A stretch of 64,000 nt of DNA. Origin: Arsenicibacter sp965247375. GTDB taxonomy: Bacteria; Bacteroidota; Bacteroidia; Cytophagales; Spirosomataceae. How positions within the stretch are numbered: position 1 is the stretch's first letter; the number at the start of each line of letters is the position of its first letter. Position numbers and translations under genes: made by a program. Location: the NCBI GenBank assembly GCA_965247375.1, contig CBDFHU010000082.1, positions 61,979-125,978 on the forward strand, given 5' to 3'. Positions 55,328 to 64,000 of this stretch are shown in pieces. The notes beneath the pieces were generated by a model. It worked only from the letters and a program-made list of their open reading frames with translations. It had not been told where the DNA came from and did not search any database.

Positions 55328-56423
55328 AATTATTTTTGTTACAACGGGAGATATTTCAAAAATTGCTACTTCGAAACGGGCATTTGGTATGGCTAAACCA
55401 TTATCTAATCTTGGTTGGGAAGTTTCAATAATATTATATGATTGCTCTGAAAATCGGTATAGAGTAGCACTTGAATGTGATGAAAGTGTTAAGGTATATT
55501 ATTATAAATCATTAAGATTTATTGATGAAATATTTGAAAAAAATCATATAGTAGCTAAAGGAAAATACGATTATATATATATATCTTCTTTTACTTTGCG
55601 AAATTTTCAGGTTTTTCGAAGGTCAACAAAGATTATTGTTGAGCACAGTGAGCTATTATCAAGTATTTCTAATTATAGCTTTTTGAAACGGTCTTTCTAT
55701 AAATTTTTAGAGATTACATCATCAATATACGCAGATAAATTAGTATGTGCTAGTAAATATTTGTATGATTATTTTAACAAAATTTCATATAGAAAGAGCT
55801 TAAATATTCATTATTCTCCATATGCTTATAACGATGAAATTATATATATAAATAAGGAGAATGATAAGATTATAAAAACTAAGTACGCCCAAAAGAAAGT
55901 TATAATTTATATGGGTACGATTGCAATTAATTATGGCATTATGACAATACTAGAAGCAGTTAATGAAATTTTGAGTAATCACAAAGATAATTTTATAGTA
56001 TTATTTTTAGGAAGAGGTAGACATCTTGATGATGCACTTAGTTATGTAAATAAAAATAATTTAAATAATAATATAGATTTTTTAGGTTATGTACCAGAGG
56101 ATGAATTGAGTATGTATTTATCTATAGCTGATGCATTTTTATCTCCCGTAAATAATACAATTCAAGATATTGCCAGATGCCCTAGCAAAATATACATGTA
56201 TCTACCTTATAATAAACCCATTCTCACATGTAAACATGGTGAGCCTAAAGAAATTTTTGGAACTAATGGTTTTTATTTTGACTTCACTTCTCATACTTCA
56301 TTAGCGGAGTTAATTTTAGGTATATTAGATAAAGATGAGGTTAGCACTCCAGAAATTTCAAGTAATCATACTTGGAATGTTCGTGCTAAACATTTTGATG
56401 AATGGCTTAAATTAGATTTATAA
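55320..56423 (+). CDS. GT4-family glycosyltransferase
   Basis: A 367-residue GT-B enzyme. The N-terminal domain begins MSKIIFVTTGDISKIATSKRAFGMAKPLSNLGWEV. The donor domain has KKVIIYMGTIAINYGIMTILEAV, FLGYVPEDELSMYLSIADAFLSPVNNTIQDIARCPSKIYMYLPYNKPIL. The usual second Glu of the E-x7-E motif is replaced in the ARCPSKI segment, as in several GT4 subfamilies. It abuts the propeller gene with no gap and is part of the same dense operon. Confidence 0.85.
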   Translation: MSKIIFVTTGDISKIATSKRAFGMAKPLSNLGWEVSIILYDCSENRYRVALECDESVKVYYYKSLRFIDEIFEKNHIVAKGKYDYIYISSFTLRNFQVFRRSTKIIVEHSELLSSISNYSFLKRSFYKFLEITSSIYADKLVCASKYLYDYFNKISYRKSLNIHYSPYAYNDEIIYINKENDKIIKTKYAQKKVIIYMGTIAINYGIMTILEAVNEILSNHKDNFIVLFLGRGRHLDDALSYVNKNNLNNNIDFLGYVPEDELSMYLSIADAFLSPVNNTIQDIARCPSKIYMYLPYNKPILTCKHGEPKEIFGTNGFYFDFTSHTSLAELILGILDKDEVSTPEISSNHTWNVRAKHFDEWLKLDL

Positions 56424-57746
56424 ATGGAAATTAAGGCAATAACAAATAGGGAAGAGAACTTTTTCTTTGGTTTTCATGATATCTCTCCTTGGAATTTTAA
56501 TAATGATAAGTTTTTAGCATTAAGAGCTAAATCTATCAATTCTCCACCTGTCAGCGACGAAAAGTGTGATGTCGGCTATTTTCTTGAAGACGTTTTTATA
56601 AAAGTTGCTACTACATGTGCATTTAATTATCCACAAGGCTCGAGACAGCAATGGATTGGTAAAGAAGATAAATTTATATACAATGATAAAAGCAATAAAA
56701 GTTGGATATCAAAAATTGTTGATTTAGACTCTTCGGGTCTTATTGAAACTTTAAATTATAGTATTTATACAATAGATAATAATGGATGGGCATATACCAT
56801 AGACTATGAGCGATTACACAGAGTTGGTGGGTATGGTTATACAGGGATTAAGGACTCTTCGATACAAAGTAATTCTCCATCGAACTCTGGAATTTATAAA
56901 CATAATATTTACACTAAGGAAAATGGACTATTGATTTCTATAAATCAAGTTTCTAATTTTGAAGGTAATGAAATTGATGGATTTAATCATTACATTACAC
57001 ATTTAGTGTTAAACCCTGAACAAACTAGACTTGCATTTTTACATAGATATAAATTAGCTGATGGAGGTGAAATGTCTAGGTTAATGACGATTCAAATAGA
57101 TGGAACTAATTTAAAATGCTTGGGCACTGGTTTTTTAAGTCATTTTGATTGGCTTGATAATTCTCGGATATTAATTTGGGGTAGAATCAATTCTTCTTTC
57201 GATACTTTCCGAAGCTCTGTACTGCTGAAATATATTCCAGGTTTTCTTTTATCTTATGGTAAGAAGACTATCAAGAAATTCATCAGAAAAAGCAATAATT
57301 CATCAATCTCATTAAATAACTGGCTAATTCTTGACGAGTCTGTTGATAAACATGCATCAAAGATTCCTATTGCTACCTTAGATCAAGATGGACACCCTAT
57401 GATTTGCCCCACTAATCGTGATTGGATGATATGCGATACTTACCCAGATACTAATGGTATTCGCAAATTGTTTTTGTTCCAATTCAGTACTAATAAAAAA
57501 ATTGTCCTTGGTGAATATCAAATGATTGATACCAAACCGGATTATTATTCTATTTCTGATGCTTTGAGTGATGTTGATCCTAAAGTTATACAATCATTTT
57601 CTTTGGAAAAAATGGCTTTTTTTCGAAGTGGATTACACTGTGATCTTCATCCAAGGTGGAATATGCATGGTAGTATGATCGCATTTGATTCCATACATGA
57701 GGGATATAGGAATATTTACATTGCTGATCTAACCAAAATTTTATAA
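56424..57746 (+). CDS. Cytoplasmic beta-propeller-like protein of the polysaccharide cassette
   Basis: A 440-residue protein without a signal peptide. Repeated beta-hairpin segments suggest a seven-bladed propeller: NFFFGFHDISPWN, YPQGSRQQWIGKEDKFIYND, NGIYKHN-type SGIYKHNIYT, THLVLNPEQTRLAFLHRY, HFDWLDNSRILIWG, and at the end LHPRWNMHGSMIAFDS plus RNIYIADL, which resemble PD40/TolB repeats. Some oligogalacturonate-lyase-like enzymes have similar HPRW/FS blades with metal-binding histidines, but activity here is unproven. Its place among glycosyltransferases suggests a role in repeat-unit assembly or modification. No better family is recognised. Confidence 0.7.
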   Translation: MEIKAITNREENFFFGFHDISPWNFNNDKFLALRAKSINSPPVSDEKCDVGYFLEDVFIKVATTCAFNYPQGSRQQWIGKEDKFIYNDKSNKSWISKIVDLDSSGLIETLNYSIYTIDNNGWAYTIDYERLHRVGGYGYTGIKDSSIQSNSPSNSGIYKHNIYTKENGLLISINQVSNFEGNEIDGFNHYITHLVLNPEQTRLAFLHRYKLADGGEMSRLMTIQIDGTNLKCLGTGFLSHFDWLDNSRILIWGRINSSFDTFRSSVLLKYIPGFLLSYGKKTIKKFIRKSNNSSISLNNWLILDESVDKHASKIPIATLDQDGHPMICPTNRDWMICDTYPDTNGIRKLFLFQFSTNKKIVLGEYQMIDTKPDYYSISDALSDVDPKVIQSFSLEKMAFFRSGLHCDLHPRWNMHGSMIAFDSIHEGYRNIYIADLTKIL

Positions 57747-57750
57747 GTAC

Positions 57751-58803
57751 ATGATTGCTTTGATTCATCCATTTATCGCTCATTATAGAGAAGAATTTTT
57801 TAAATTATTAAGTCAAAAGATTCCTGTTGATGTATATGTATATGAAGATAACAAATCGGTAATTGAAAGAAAATTTAGTTTGTCTTCTTTTAATACTATC
57901 AAGATTTTTTCAATATTATTTGAACCATTCCTGTTTTATAATCCCTTGCCTTTTTTTAAGAAAAAATATACAATTTATGTTTTAATGCTAAATTTTGGGC
58001 ATTTGACGACATGGGCACTTCTTTTAACAAAAAAAATTCACAGAAGGAAAATAATTTTATGGGGTCATGGGATATCAGTTAAGCGGTATTTGGATGAATT
58101 TAACAAACCTAGTTTGTTACTTAAATTAATGATATATTTATGTGATGGTGTCTGGTTTTATACTAATAAAGAAAAAGAAATGTGGCAGGTATACTTCCCT
58201 GATAAGAAAATGGTTTCCTTAAATAATACAGTTCAAGTTGTTAAATATGTAAATGAAAAAGATAAAAGTGTTTTAAAACACAAATTAAATATTTATAATG
58301 AGGTAATTATTATTTTTTGTGCTAGATTTAATACAAATTTCCGCCGAGCTGATATACTAGAAAAGTTAATTTGCAACCTTGATCCTATAAAATTTGGATT
58401 TATTATAATTGGTTCTGGTAAATATAAACCGGATTTTAAAAAGTATTCAAATGTTTACGATTTCGATAGTTTATACGACGATTCGAAAAAAGCAGAACTC
58501 TTTTATATATCAGATATATACTTTCAACCTGCATGGTTAGGTCTTTCAATCGTAGAAGCTATGTCTTATGGCCTACCTATATTTTCATTTGTTCGTAGTA
58601 AAGATTTCTTACAATGTGTTGAGTATTCATATGTAATTGATAAGTATAATGGCTTGCTTTTTCAAGATTTTCATGATTGTTATAGTACATTAAATCAAAT
58701 TTCATTTTCTTACCTTACTGAACTTGGTTCAAATTCAAAATTATTTTATGATAATAATTTGCAACTAAATTCTATGGTTTCTAAAGCATTATCAATTATT
58801 TAA
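57751..58803 (+). CDS. GT-B glycosyltransferase (GT4-like)
   Basis: A 350-residue glycosyltransferase. MIALIHPFIAHYREEFFKLL is a typical N-terminal opening, WGHGISVKRYL lies in the acceptor domain, and the donor domain carries VIIIFCARFNTNFRRADILEKLI and DIYFQPAWLGLSIVEAMSYGLPIF. The motif P-x5-SIVEAM replaces the usual E-x7-E with one Glu. It starts 4 bp after the propeller gene and ends one base before the next start. AT-rich. Confidence 0.85.
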   Translation: MIALIHPFIAHYREEFFKLLSQKIPVDVYVYEDNKSVIERKFSLSSFNTIKIFSILFEPFLFYNPLPFFKKKYTIYVLMLNFGHLTTWALLLTKKIHRRKIILWGHGISVKRYLDEFNKPSLLLKLMIYLCDGVWFYTNKEKEMWQVYFPDKKMVSLNNTVQVVKYVNEKDKSVLKHKLNIYNEVIIIFCARFNTNFRRADILEKLICNLDPIKFGFIIIGSGKYKPDFKKYSNVYDFDSLYDDSKKAELFYISDIYFQPAWLGLSIVEAMSYGLPIFSFVRSKDFLQCVEYSYVIDKYNGLLFQDFHDCYSTLNQISFSYLTELGSNSKLFYDNNLQLNSMVSKALSII

Positions 58804-58804
58804 C

Positions 58805-59974
58805 ATGAAAATACTACACTCTGTAGCAAGCTTAGATGTTAAGCATGGCGGTGTGACTAACGCTGTATTAACGTTTGTTAAAGTTTTAAACTCTCATAGC
58901 TTTGATAATACAGTTGTCTCTTTCGATGCTTCTTCCCTTTTTAATAAATCTGATCTTTCCTTTGAATTTGTTCCGTTAGGTCTTGCTTCTAATTCATGGC
59001 GATATAATCCAAATTTCAAAAAATGGTGTTTTAACAATGTTTTAGATTATGATGTTATTTTTGTCCACGGTCTCTGGCTATATAATTTTTATTGTTTAGT
59101 TAAAGTTTTAAAGAGCTTTAAAAAGAAAGGCTATAAAGTGCCATTACTATATGTTGTTCCACATGGCATGTTAGATCCTTGGTTTCAAAGTTTTAATCTT
59201 AGACCTTTTAAGACCTTACGTAATTATATATATTGGCTATTTGTTGAGAGACCTAACATTAAATTCGCTGATTTATTACTGTTTACTAGTGATAATGAAA
59301 GAAACAATGCACGCGAAACTTTTTCATTTTATTCGCCTAAGCGTGAATATATCGTTGGGTTAGGTATTGAACAACCAATATTACCAACTTCAAGTAAAGC
59401 CATTAGCAATATTCGTTTAATTGGTTTAGATCAAAAGGATCGATATTTCCTTTTTTTAAGTAGAATTGATGAAAAAAAAGGTGTTGATATTCTCATTGAT
59501 GCATATATTCAATTTAAAATAAAATATCTTGATGCTCCTTTACTTGTTATTGTTGGGCCAGGGATTGAATCTAATTATGGGCGTTATATAAAAAATATTG
59601 CGTCAGTATCTTGTGATATAATTTTTTCTGATATTTTATTAGATGAGTATAAATGGAGTGCCTTTTGTCAATGTGAATGTTTTATTCTTCCAAGCCATCA
59701 AGAGAATTTTGGGATTGTTGTTGTTGAAGCTTTGAGTTGTAGTAAACCTGTCTTAATATCAGATAAAGTAAATATTTATAATGATATTGTGAACTCAAAT
59801 TCAGGTCTAGTTTTTTTAGATTCTAAAGAAAGCGTTTTTAAAGCTTTATGTGAATGGTATTGTTTAGAAAAAAAAGATAAAGACATTATGTCATCAAATG
59901 CTTATGATTTATATGAAAAAAAGTTTTCTTTAAATGCATTTTCGAGGAGTTTACTGGAAATATTACAATTTTAA
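58805..59974 (+). CDS. GT4-family glycosyltransferase
   Basis: A 389-residue GT-B enzyme of the type with KILHSVASLDVKHGGVTNAVL at the N-terminus and VVPHGMLDPWFQ in the acceptor domain. The donor domain has YFLFLSRIDEKKGVDILIDAYI and the E-x7-E motif CFILPSHQENFGIVVVEALSCSKPVLI. It is the last fully intact gene of the AT-rich cassette; a few bases later the run of frameshifted genes begins. Confidence 0.92.
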   Translation: MKILHSVASLDVKHGGVTNAVLTFVKVLNSHSFDNTVVSFDASSLFNKSDLSFEFVPLGLASNSWRYNPNFKKWCFNNVLDYDVIFVHGLWLYNFYCLVKVLKSFKKKGYKVPLLYVVPHGMLDPWFQSFNLRPFKTLRNYIYWLFVERPNIKFADLLLFTSDNERNNARETFSFYSPKREYIVGLGIEQPILPTSSKAISNIRLIGLDQKDRYFLFLSRIDEKKGVDILIDAYIQFKIKYLDAPLLVIVGPGIESNYGRYIKNIASVSCDIIFSDILLDEYKWSAFCQCECFILPSHQENFGIVVVEALSCSKPVLISDKVNIYNDIVNSNSGLVFLDSKESVFKALCEWYCLEKKDKDIMSSNAYDLYEKKFSLNAFSRSLLEILQF

Positions 59975-59980
59975 ATAGTT

Positions 59981-60532
59981 ATGAGTATTGATAGTTACAG
60001 AGGCAGCCCTTTTTCCGTTTATATAATCGTTTCTATAGAGTTTTGTGGACTATAACTTACATACTATTGTTTCGATATTCACCACGTCAATTTCATTTAT
60101 GGCGTTCTTTCCTCTTACGCTTATTTGGCGCTTCAATTGGCGAAAAAGTGCATGTTTATCCAAGAGTAAAAGTATGGGCGCCGTGGAATATTCGATTAGG
60201 TGATGAATGCGGTATTGGTAACGGAGCTATTCTGTACAGCCAGGGCACCATTACCATTGGCCGCCGCGCTGTTATCTCGCAGGGGGCACATTTGTGCGCC
60301 GGTACTCACGATTATAACCTGCCCGGCTTTCCGGCTGATTACGAAACCGATTGTGATTGGCGCGTATGCGTGGGTCGCCGCTTGAGGCGTTTGTGCATCC
60401 TGGCGTTACAGTTGCGGATGGTTGTGTTATCGGTGCGCGGTCAGTTGTGACCAAAGATATGCCTGGCCTGGATGGTCTGTGCGGGGCATCCATGTAAACC
60501 GTTTAAAAGAGCGCACTACATTCATAGCATAA
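59981..60532 (+). pseudogene. wcaF: WcaF-type acetyltransferase, multiple frameshifts
   Basis: This is a hexapeptide O-acetyltransferase of the colanic-acid WcaF type, readable as one protein of about 180 residues if five indels are repaired. These lie at about 60021-60027 (AT repeat), an extra G at 60333-60334, an extra T at 60382-60383, an extra G at 60465-60466 and an extra A at 60505-60508. Restored motifs run SIDSYRGSPFSVYN, YSPRQFHLWRSFLLRLFGASIG, VISQGAHLCAGTHDY, LITKPIVIGAYAWVAAEAF and GARSVVTKDM. The conserved restored protein argues for sequence error over decay. GC rises sharply inside this gene, at about 60.2 kb. Confidence 0.75.
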
Positions 60533-60557
60533 ACACTATAATGGGATCATATAGAAA

Positions 60558-61416
60558 ATGATATCGGTAATTATACTTACAAAAAATGAAGAAAAAGATA
60601 TAGGTACGTGCTTACGTGCGTTGTTGTGGACCGATGATATTCACATGCTGGGATTCCGGGAGCACAGATACAACCATATCGATTGCAGAAAGTATGGGCG
60701 TGGAGATATGGAGTAATCCATTTAAAAGCTTTGGACAACAACGGAATTATGCGCTGGATACAAATTCCGGTAAAATATGAATGGATATTATTTCTGGATG
60801 CGGATGAAGTGGTGACGCCTGCTTTTCAAAAAGCATTGACGGATGCTGTCGGGCAAGCCCGCAGATGAAATAGCCGGTTATTACTGCTGCTGGAAAATGA
60901 TGCTGGATGGACGATGGTTGAAGCACTGCGATAATTACCCGAAGTGGCAGTTCCGATTAATGCGGAAGGGGCGGGCACGGTTTACGGATTTTGGCCATGG
61001 TCAGAAAGAAGATAAAGTAGATGGCAGAATCGCTTATGTAAAAGAGCCCTATCTGCATTATGGTTTTTCAAAAGGGTGGAGTCAGTGGATCGACCGGCAC
61101 AACCGGTATTCTACAGAAGAAGCCAAAGCCCGGCTGAATCAGAAGCCTCCGTTTCAGCACATTTTTTCGTCTCATGCAAGTGTCAGGAATCCGGCATTGA
61201 AGTCATGGCTTAGCCGCATACCAGGCTGGCCGTTACTCCCGTTTTACCCAGGCATATCTGCTGAATCTGGGTTTTCTGGAAGGTGTCCCCGGCTTTATTT
61301 ACTGCGCCAATATGGCGTATTATGAATTTCTGATTCAGATAAAAATGCGCGAACTAAAGCGTCAACGGCAGGTACACTCGTATGGGAAAGCTGTTGTCGA
61401 TATGCAGAAGCACTAA
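60558..61416 (+). pseudogene. Family 2 glycosyltransferase, multiple frameshifts
   Basis: A GT-A enzyme that opens MISVIILTKNEEKDIG and, after repair, reads DSGSTDTTISIAESMGVEIW, GQQRNYALD, the DxD-containing EWILFLDADEVV, YCCWKMMLDGRWLKH, GFLEGVPGFIYC and ends HSYGKAVVDMQKH. It needs four single-base removals: G at 60650-60652, A at 60762-60764, one base in 60851-60860, and C at 61238-61240. The restored length of about 284 residues is typical for cassette GT2 enzymes. It lies between wcaF and wcaI. Confidence 0.75.
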
Positions 61417-61474
61417 TCACAATTTAGGATACAACCCGGTCAAAGCACCGCACCAATGTTTAATCCGTTAGCAT

Positions 61475-62757
61475 ATGAAGATTTTGATGTATGGTATTAA
61501 TTATCTGCCGGAGCTAACCGGTATTGGAAAATATACCGGCGAAATGGCCGAATGGCTGGTGGAACAGGGACACACCGTTGATGTGATTACGGCCCATCCG
61601 TATTACCCGGAATGGCAGGTTCACGAAGGCTATCGCGGAAAAGGCTGGCTAACTGAAATCCGGAACGGAGTTCGGGTAATGCGTTGTCCGATGTATGTTC
61701 CGCAACAGGTAACGTCCGTCAAGCGGATCATCCATGAGTTTTCCTTCGTAGCTAGTAGTCTGCGGTACTGGCTCGGCGTTTTTGTGAAAGAACGGTACGA
61801 CGTGGTTATCTGCCTGTCGCCTCCTTTTCATCTGGGTCTGTTGCCGGTACTGTATAGCCAACTGCGCGGCGTACCACTTTGGTGCCACATTCAGGACCTG
61901 CAGATTGATATGGCAAAAGATCTGGGGATGCTGACCAACAAACGTTTTTTTAGACCTGATGTTCCGTGTCGAACGGTTTATTCTGAAGCGTTCTGCGGTT
62001 GTATCAACCATCAGTCAGGGTATGATCCGGAAGATCAACGCAAAGAATGTAGCTAACGGGGAATGTGTGTTATTTCCGAATTGGGTCGATGACCAGCACA
62101 TTCGGAAACCTCCCCAAAGAGGCATCGCTGCGGGCCGAATTCGGTATTCCGATGGACGATAAAGTGATTCTTTATTCCGGTAGTCTGGGTGAAAAGCAGG
62201 GTCTGGAGCTAATCATTGAGGTAGCCGACTCATACCGCCAATCAGTCTGATGTACATTTCTTAATTGTCGCGGTCGGGTGGTGGCAAAGTACGCCTGGAG
62301 GAACTGGTAAAGCAGAAAGGTCTGACAAACGTTACTTTTTATCCTTTACAACCCTATGAAAAACTAGCTGCGTTATTTGCAACGGCTGATCTCCATCTGG
62401 TTTTACAGAAAAAGTCGGCTTCCGATCTGGTGCTGCCTTCGAAACTTACCGGCATTTTATCAGCTGCGGGGTGTGCTATTGTATCGGCTGTTCCGGGAAC
62501 AACATTGTATGACGTCATAGATGATTATAAGATGGGAATTTTAGTGGTACCGGAATCGGCTGTAGCTTTACAGGAAGGTATTGACAAGGCATTATATTCG
62601 GATTTGACTCAGTACCGGAAGAATGCCCGTCGTCTATGCAGAACAACACCTGCGTAAAGAGACCGTGTTGATACAGTTAGAAAAAAGATTTACACCGGCT
62701 TATTATAGGAAAGATAGAGCACAAATTAAAAACCGCACTTCGGTAGCGGATAGTTAA
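61475..62757 (+). pseudogene. wcaI: WcaI-type GT4 glycosyltransferase, multiple frameshifts
   Basis: A GT-B enzyme resembling colanic acid WcaI: MKILMYGINYLPELTGIGKYTGEMAEWL, ITAHPYYPEWQVHEGYRGKGW, LWCHIQDLQIDMAKDLGML. Continuation after repair gives RVERFILKRSAVVSTISQGMIRKI, VILYSGSLGEKQGLELIIEV and SDLVLPSKLTGILSAAGCAIVSA. Extra bases are seen in the T-run 61945-61951, at 62109-62110, 62235-62236, 62271 and 62634. The repaired protein is about 425 residues and ends TSVADS, its stop overlapping the stop of the convergent lipid A deacylase-like gene. Confidence 0.78.
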
Positions 62758-63923
62758 GAACACTGATTATGAAGTAATTTTCTGATTAAAGCGTCCAGCC
62801 TGTTAGTAAAATGAAACCCCTTTGTCGTTGCCCGGTCAGCTCGTACCCCAACGCCAAGGGTTAAACCGTTTTTTAACCGATAGAGCAGTGAGTATCGCTG
62901 AAACTCATGATAGTGGCGGACATAAAAGTTGAAGCCCGGCGAAATAAAGTTCCAGGCATAATGGGCCTGGACGGTAAAGCGACCATACCAGAATTCATAA
63001 CCGGCCAATACTGATGCCTGCCGGTATTGAAAACCGGGCTGCGCCTGCATGAGTGTTTTCAGATAGGCATCATTCAATATACTGTAGACCAACAGAAATC
63101 GCATGCTGCCGTGTTAGCCGGTACCCACCAACCAGGTCTGCCCCCCACATCTTCGTCACCCATTCATCTTTATTCTTTAAATAGGTTTTTATTGGCATAG
63201 GGGTCAAAGCGGGATAGAATACGGACAGACCCAAAAGCCGTTGCCCGCGCAAACCAACGATTAAATGAACTTGGCGTATTACGTATAAAGCCATCCGGTA
63301 GTTTATCCGGCGAAGGGCTGTAAATTACACCAATACCGATTGTTGGCAGATTAAGGCCATTATTCGGTTGTTTGGTACCGCCATTGGAGATATGGCCGAA
63401 CTGAACCGACAAAAAACTTTGCCAGTTCGGTGTCAGGCGGTAATGCAGGGCGGCGCGGGCTGCAATCATGGTGCTAACCGGCAGACTGACAAACTGATTG
63501 GTTGGATTGGTTTCTGCATTAAAGTACTTGCTGAGATATGAGATACCTAGTGAGGTACGGACCGACCCGTATAGCCGGTGACGGTAGCCAATCAAGGGCT
63601 CAAAAAAGATACCCGCTCCCGCTGTTTGCCCCAAAACGGTTGGGTTGCCCAGCTGATAGTAGTTGGCGTATACGCCTGTTTTCGCAAAGCAATTACAGGC
63701 CTCCCAGGCTTTCCGGCTTGTTCCGACGCGGCTATAGGTCAGTTCCATACCCAGCGGGTTATGAGTGGATGGGGGATTGGTTTTGCCAGGGCTACTAAGC
63801 CCCGTAAGCACAGAAGCGCCCCATTGTGCTAGATTCAGGGTGGTATCTGTTTGCCCGAACGAGCTAACTATAGTTCGACAAGATAACAGGATGAGCAGAA
63901 TGACGGTAAACGGGTGTATGCAT
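62754..63923 (-). pseudogene. PagL/acyloxyacyl hydrolase-like outer-membrane protein, frameshifts
   Basis: This is an outer-membrane beta-barrel protein resembling lipid A 3-O-deacylase PagL. The active-site-type segment GHISNGGTKQPNNGLNLP is present, with FFEPLIGYRHRLYGSVRTSLGISYLSKYF before it and YHEFQRYSLLYRLKNGLTLGVGVRAD near the C-terminus. The start is taken at the ATG at 63921-63923. Indels near 63905-63920 (signal peptide), an extra T at 63186-63190, and an extra base at about 63077-63081 break the frame; repaired length is about 385-390 residues. It would trim acyl chains from lipid A or a related lipid. It is convergent with wcaI. Confidence 0.7.
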
Positions 63924-64000
63924 AAATGCGGATCTGAACGAAGTGTTACCAGGTTTTACGGAGGCCAATAAATCCGCCGGCAGACTTGACATAGAGCTCA

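Noticed and set aside
60272..60493. Short minus-strand ORF within wcaF
   Set aside because: Antisense shadow in a frameshifted but clearly coding plus-strand gene.
59981..62757. Programmed frameshifting as an explanation for broken wca-like genes
   Set aside because: There are 14 separate sites with different contexts and no slippery signal; a consensus-error explanation needs fewer assumptions.

Overview
The window is a piece of a Bacteroidota chromosome, most likely Cytophagales and close to Spirosoma-type genera. The evidence is a gldE gliding gene next to ssb and mutY, a type IX secretion (T9SS) C-terminal sorting domain, LytS/LytTR signalling with a 7TM-DISM sensor, many OmpA/lipoprotein genes, and -7 boxes of the Bacteroidota form TAnnTTTG. 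By eye the backbone is about 50-55% GC, and roughly 49.7-60.2 kb falls to about 30% GC. The genus call is inference. I see no rRNA, tRNA, CRISPR array or intact insertion sequence.

Region by region: 0-5.7 kb holds a partial methionine-type aminotransferase, a secreted M28 peptidase, a lipoprotein, ilvE and a membrane protein. 6-12 kb is one giant secreted repeat protein (SdrD-B, Ig-like and DUF11 domains) interrupted by two compensating single-base indels. 12-19.8 kb holds a PhyH-type dioxygenase, gldE-ssb-mutY (mutY broken in a homopolymer), HU, a TPR protein, a 29-residue basic protein and RNase G. 19.8-28.5 kb holds a three-gene envelope operon ending in an OmpA protein, a LytS/LytTR pair and dnaG. 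28.9-39.9 kb holds a haloperoxidase-like lipoprotein, lgt, yidD, a GroES-like gene, a DUF4174 protein, an OmpA protein, a helical toroid-like protein with a DIDDTAM motif, a decayed kinase-like gene, gcvT, a T9SS cargo protein and a cellobiose-2-epimerase-like gene. 39.9-44.7 kb holds a beta-helix protein and a GT2/GT39 pair separated by a repeat mosaic.

45.5-62.8 kb is a Wzx/Wzy-type exopolysaccharide locus. It runs wza, wzc, a priming sugar transferase, flippase, acyltransferase, GT4, polymerase, two GT4 genes, a cytoplasmic beta-propeller protein, two more glycosyltransferases, wcaF, GT2 and wcaI. The conserved export and priming genes and the last three genes have backbone composition, and the middle is an AT-rich, tightly packed, probably transferred cassette. 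The genes would together prime a lipid carrier, build and acylate a repeat unit, flip and polymerise it, and export it under control of the tyrosine kinase. No nucleotide-sugar synthesis genes are present, so precursors must come from elsewhere.

From about 59.98 kb to 63.92 kb every gene is broken by single-base indels, nearly all of them insertions (about 17 in 4 kb), while the restored proteins look fully conserved. This looks like poor consensus sequence and not gene decay. Convergent gene pairs are usually separated by strong hairpins, and several families of palindromic intergenic repeats are present.
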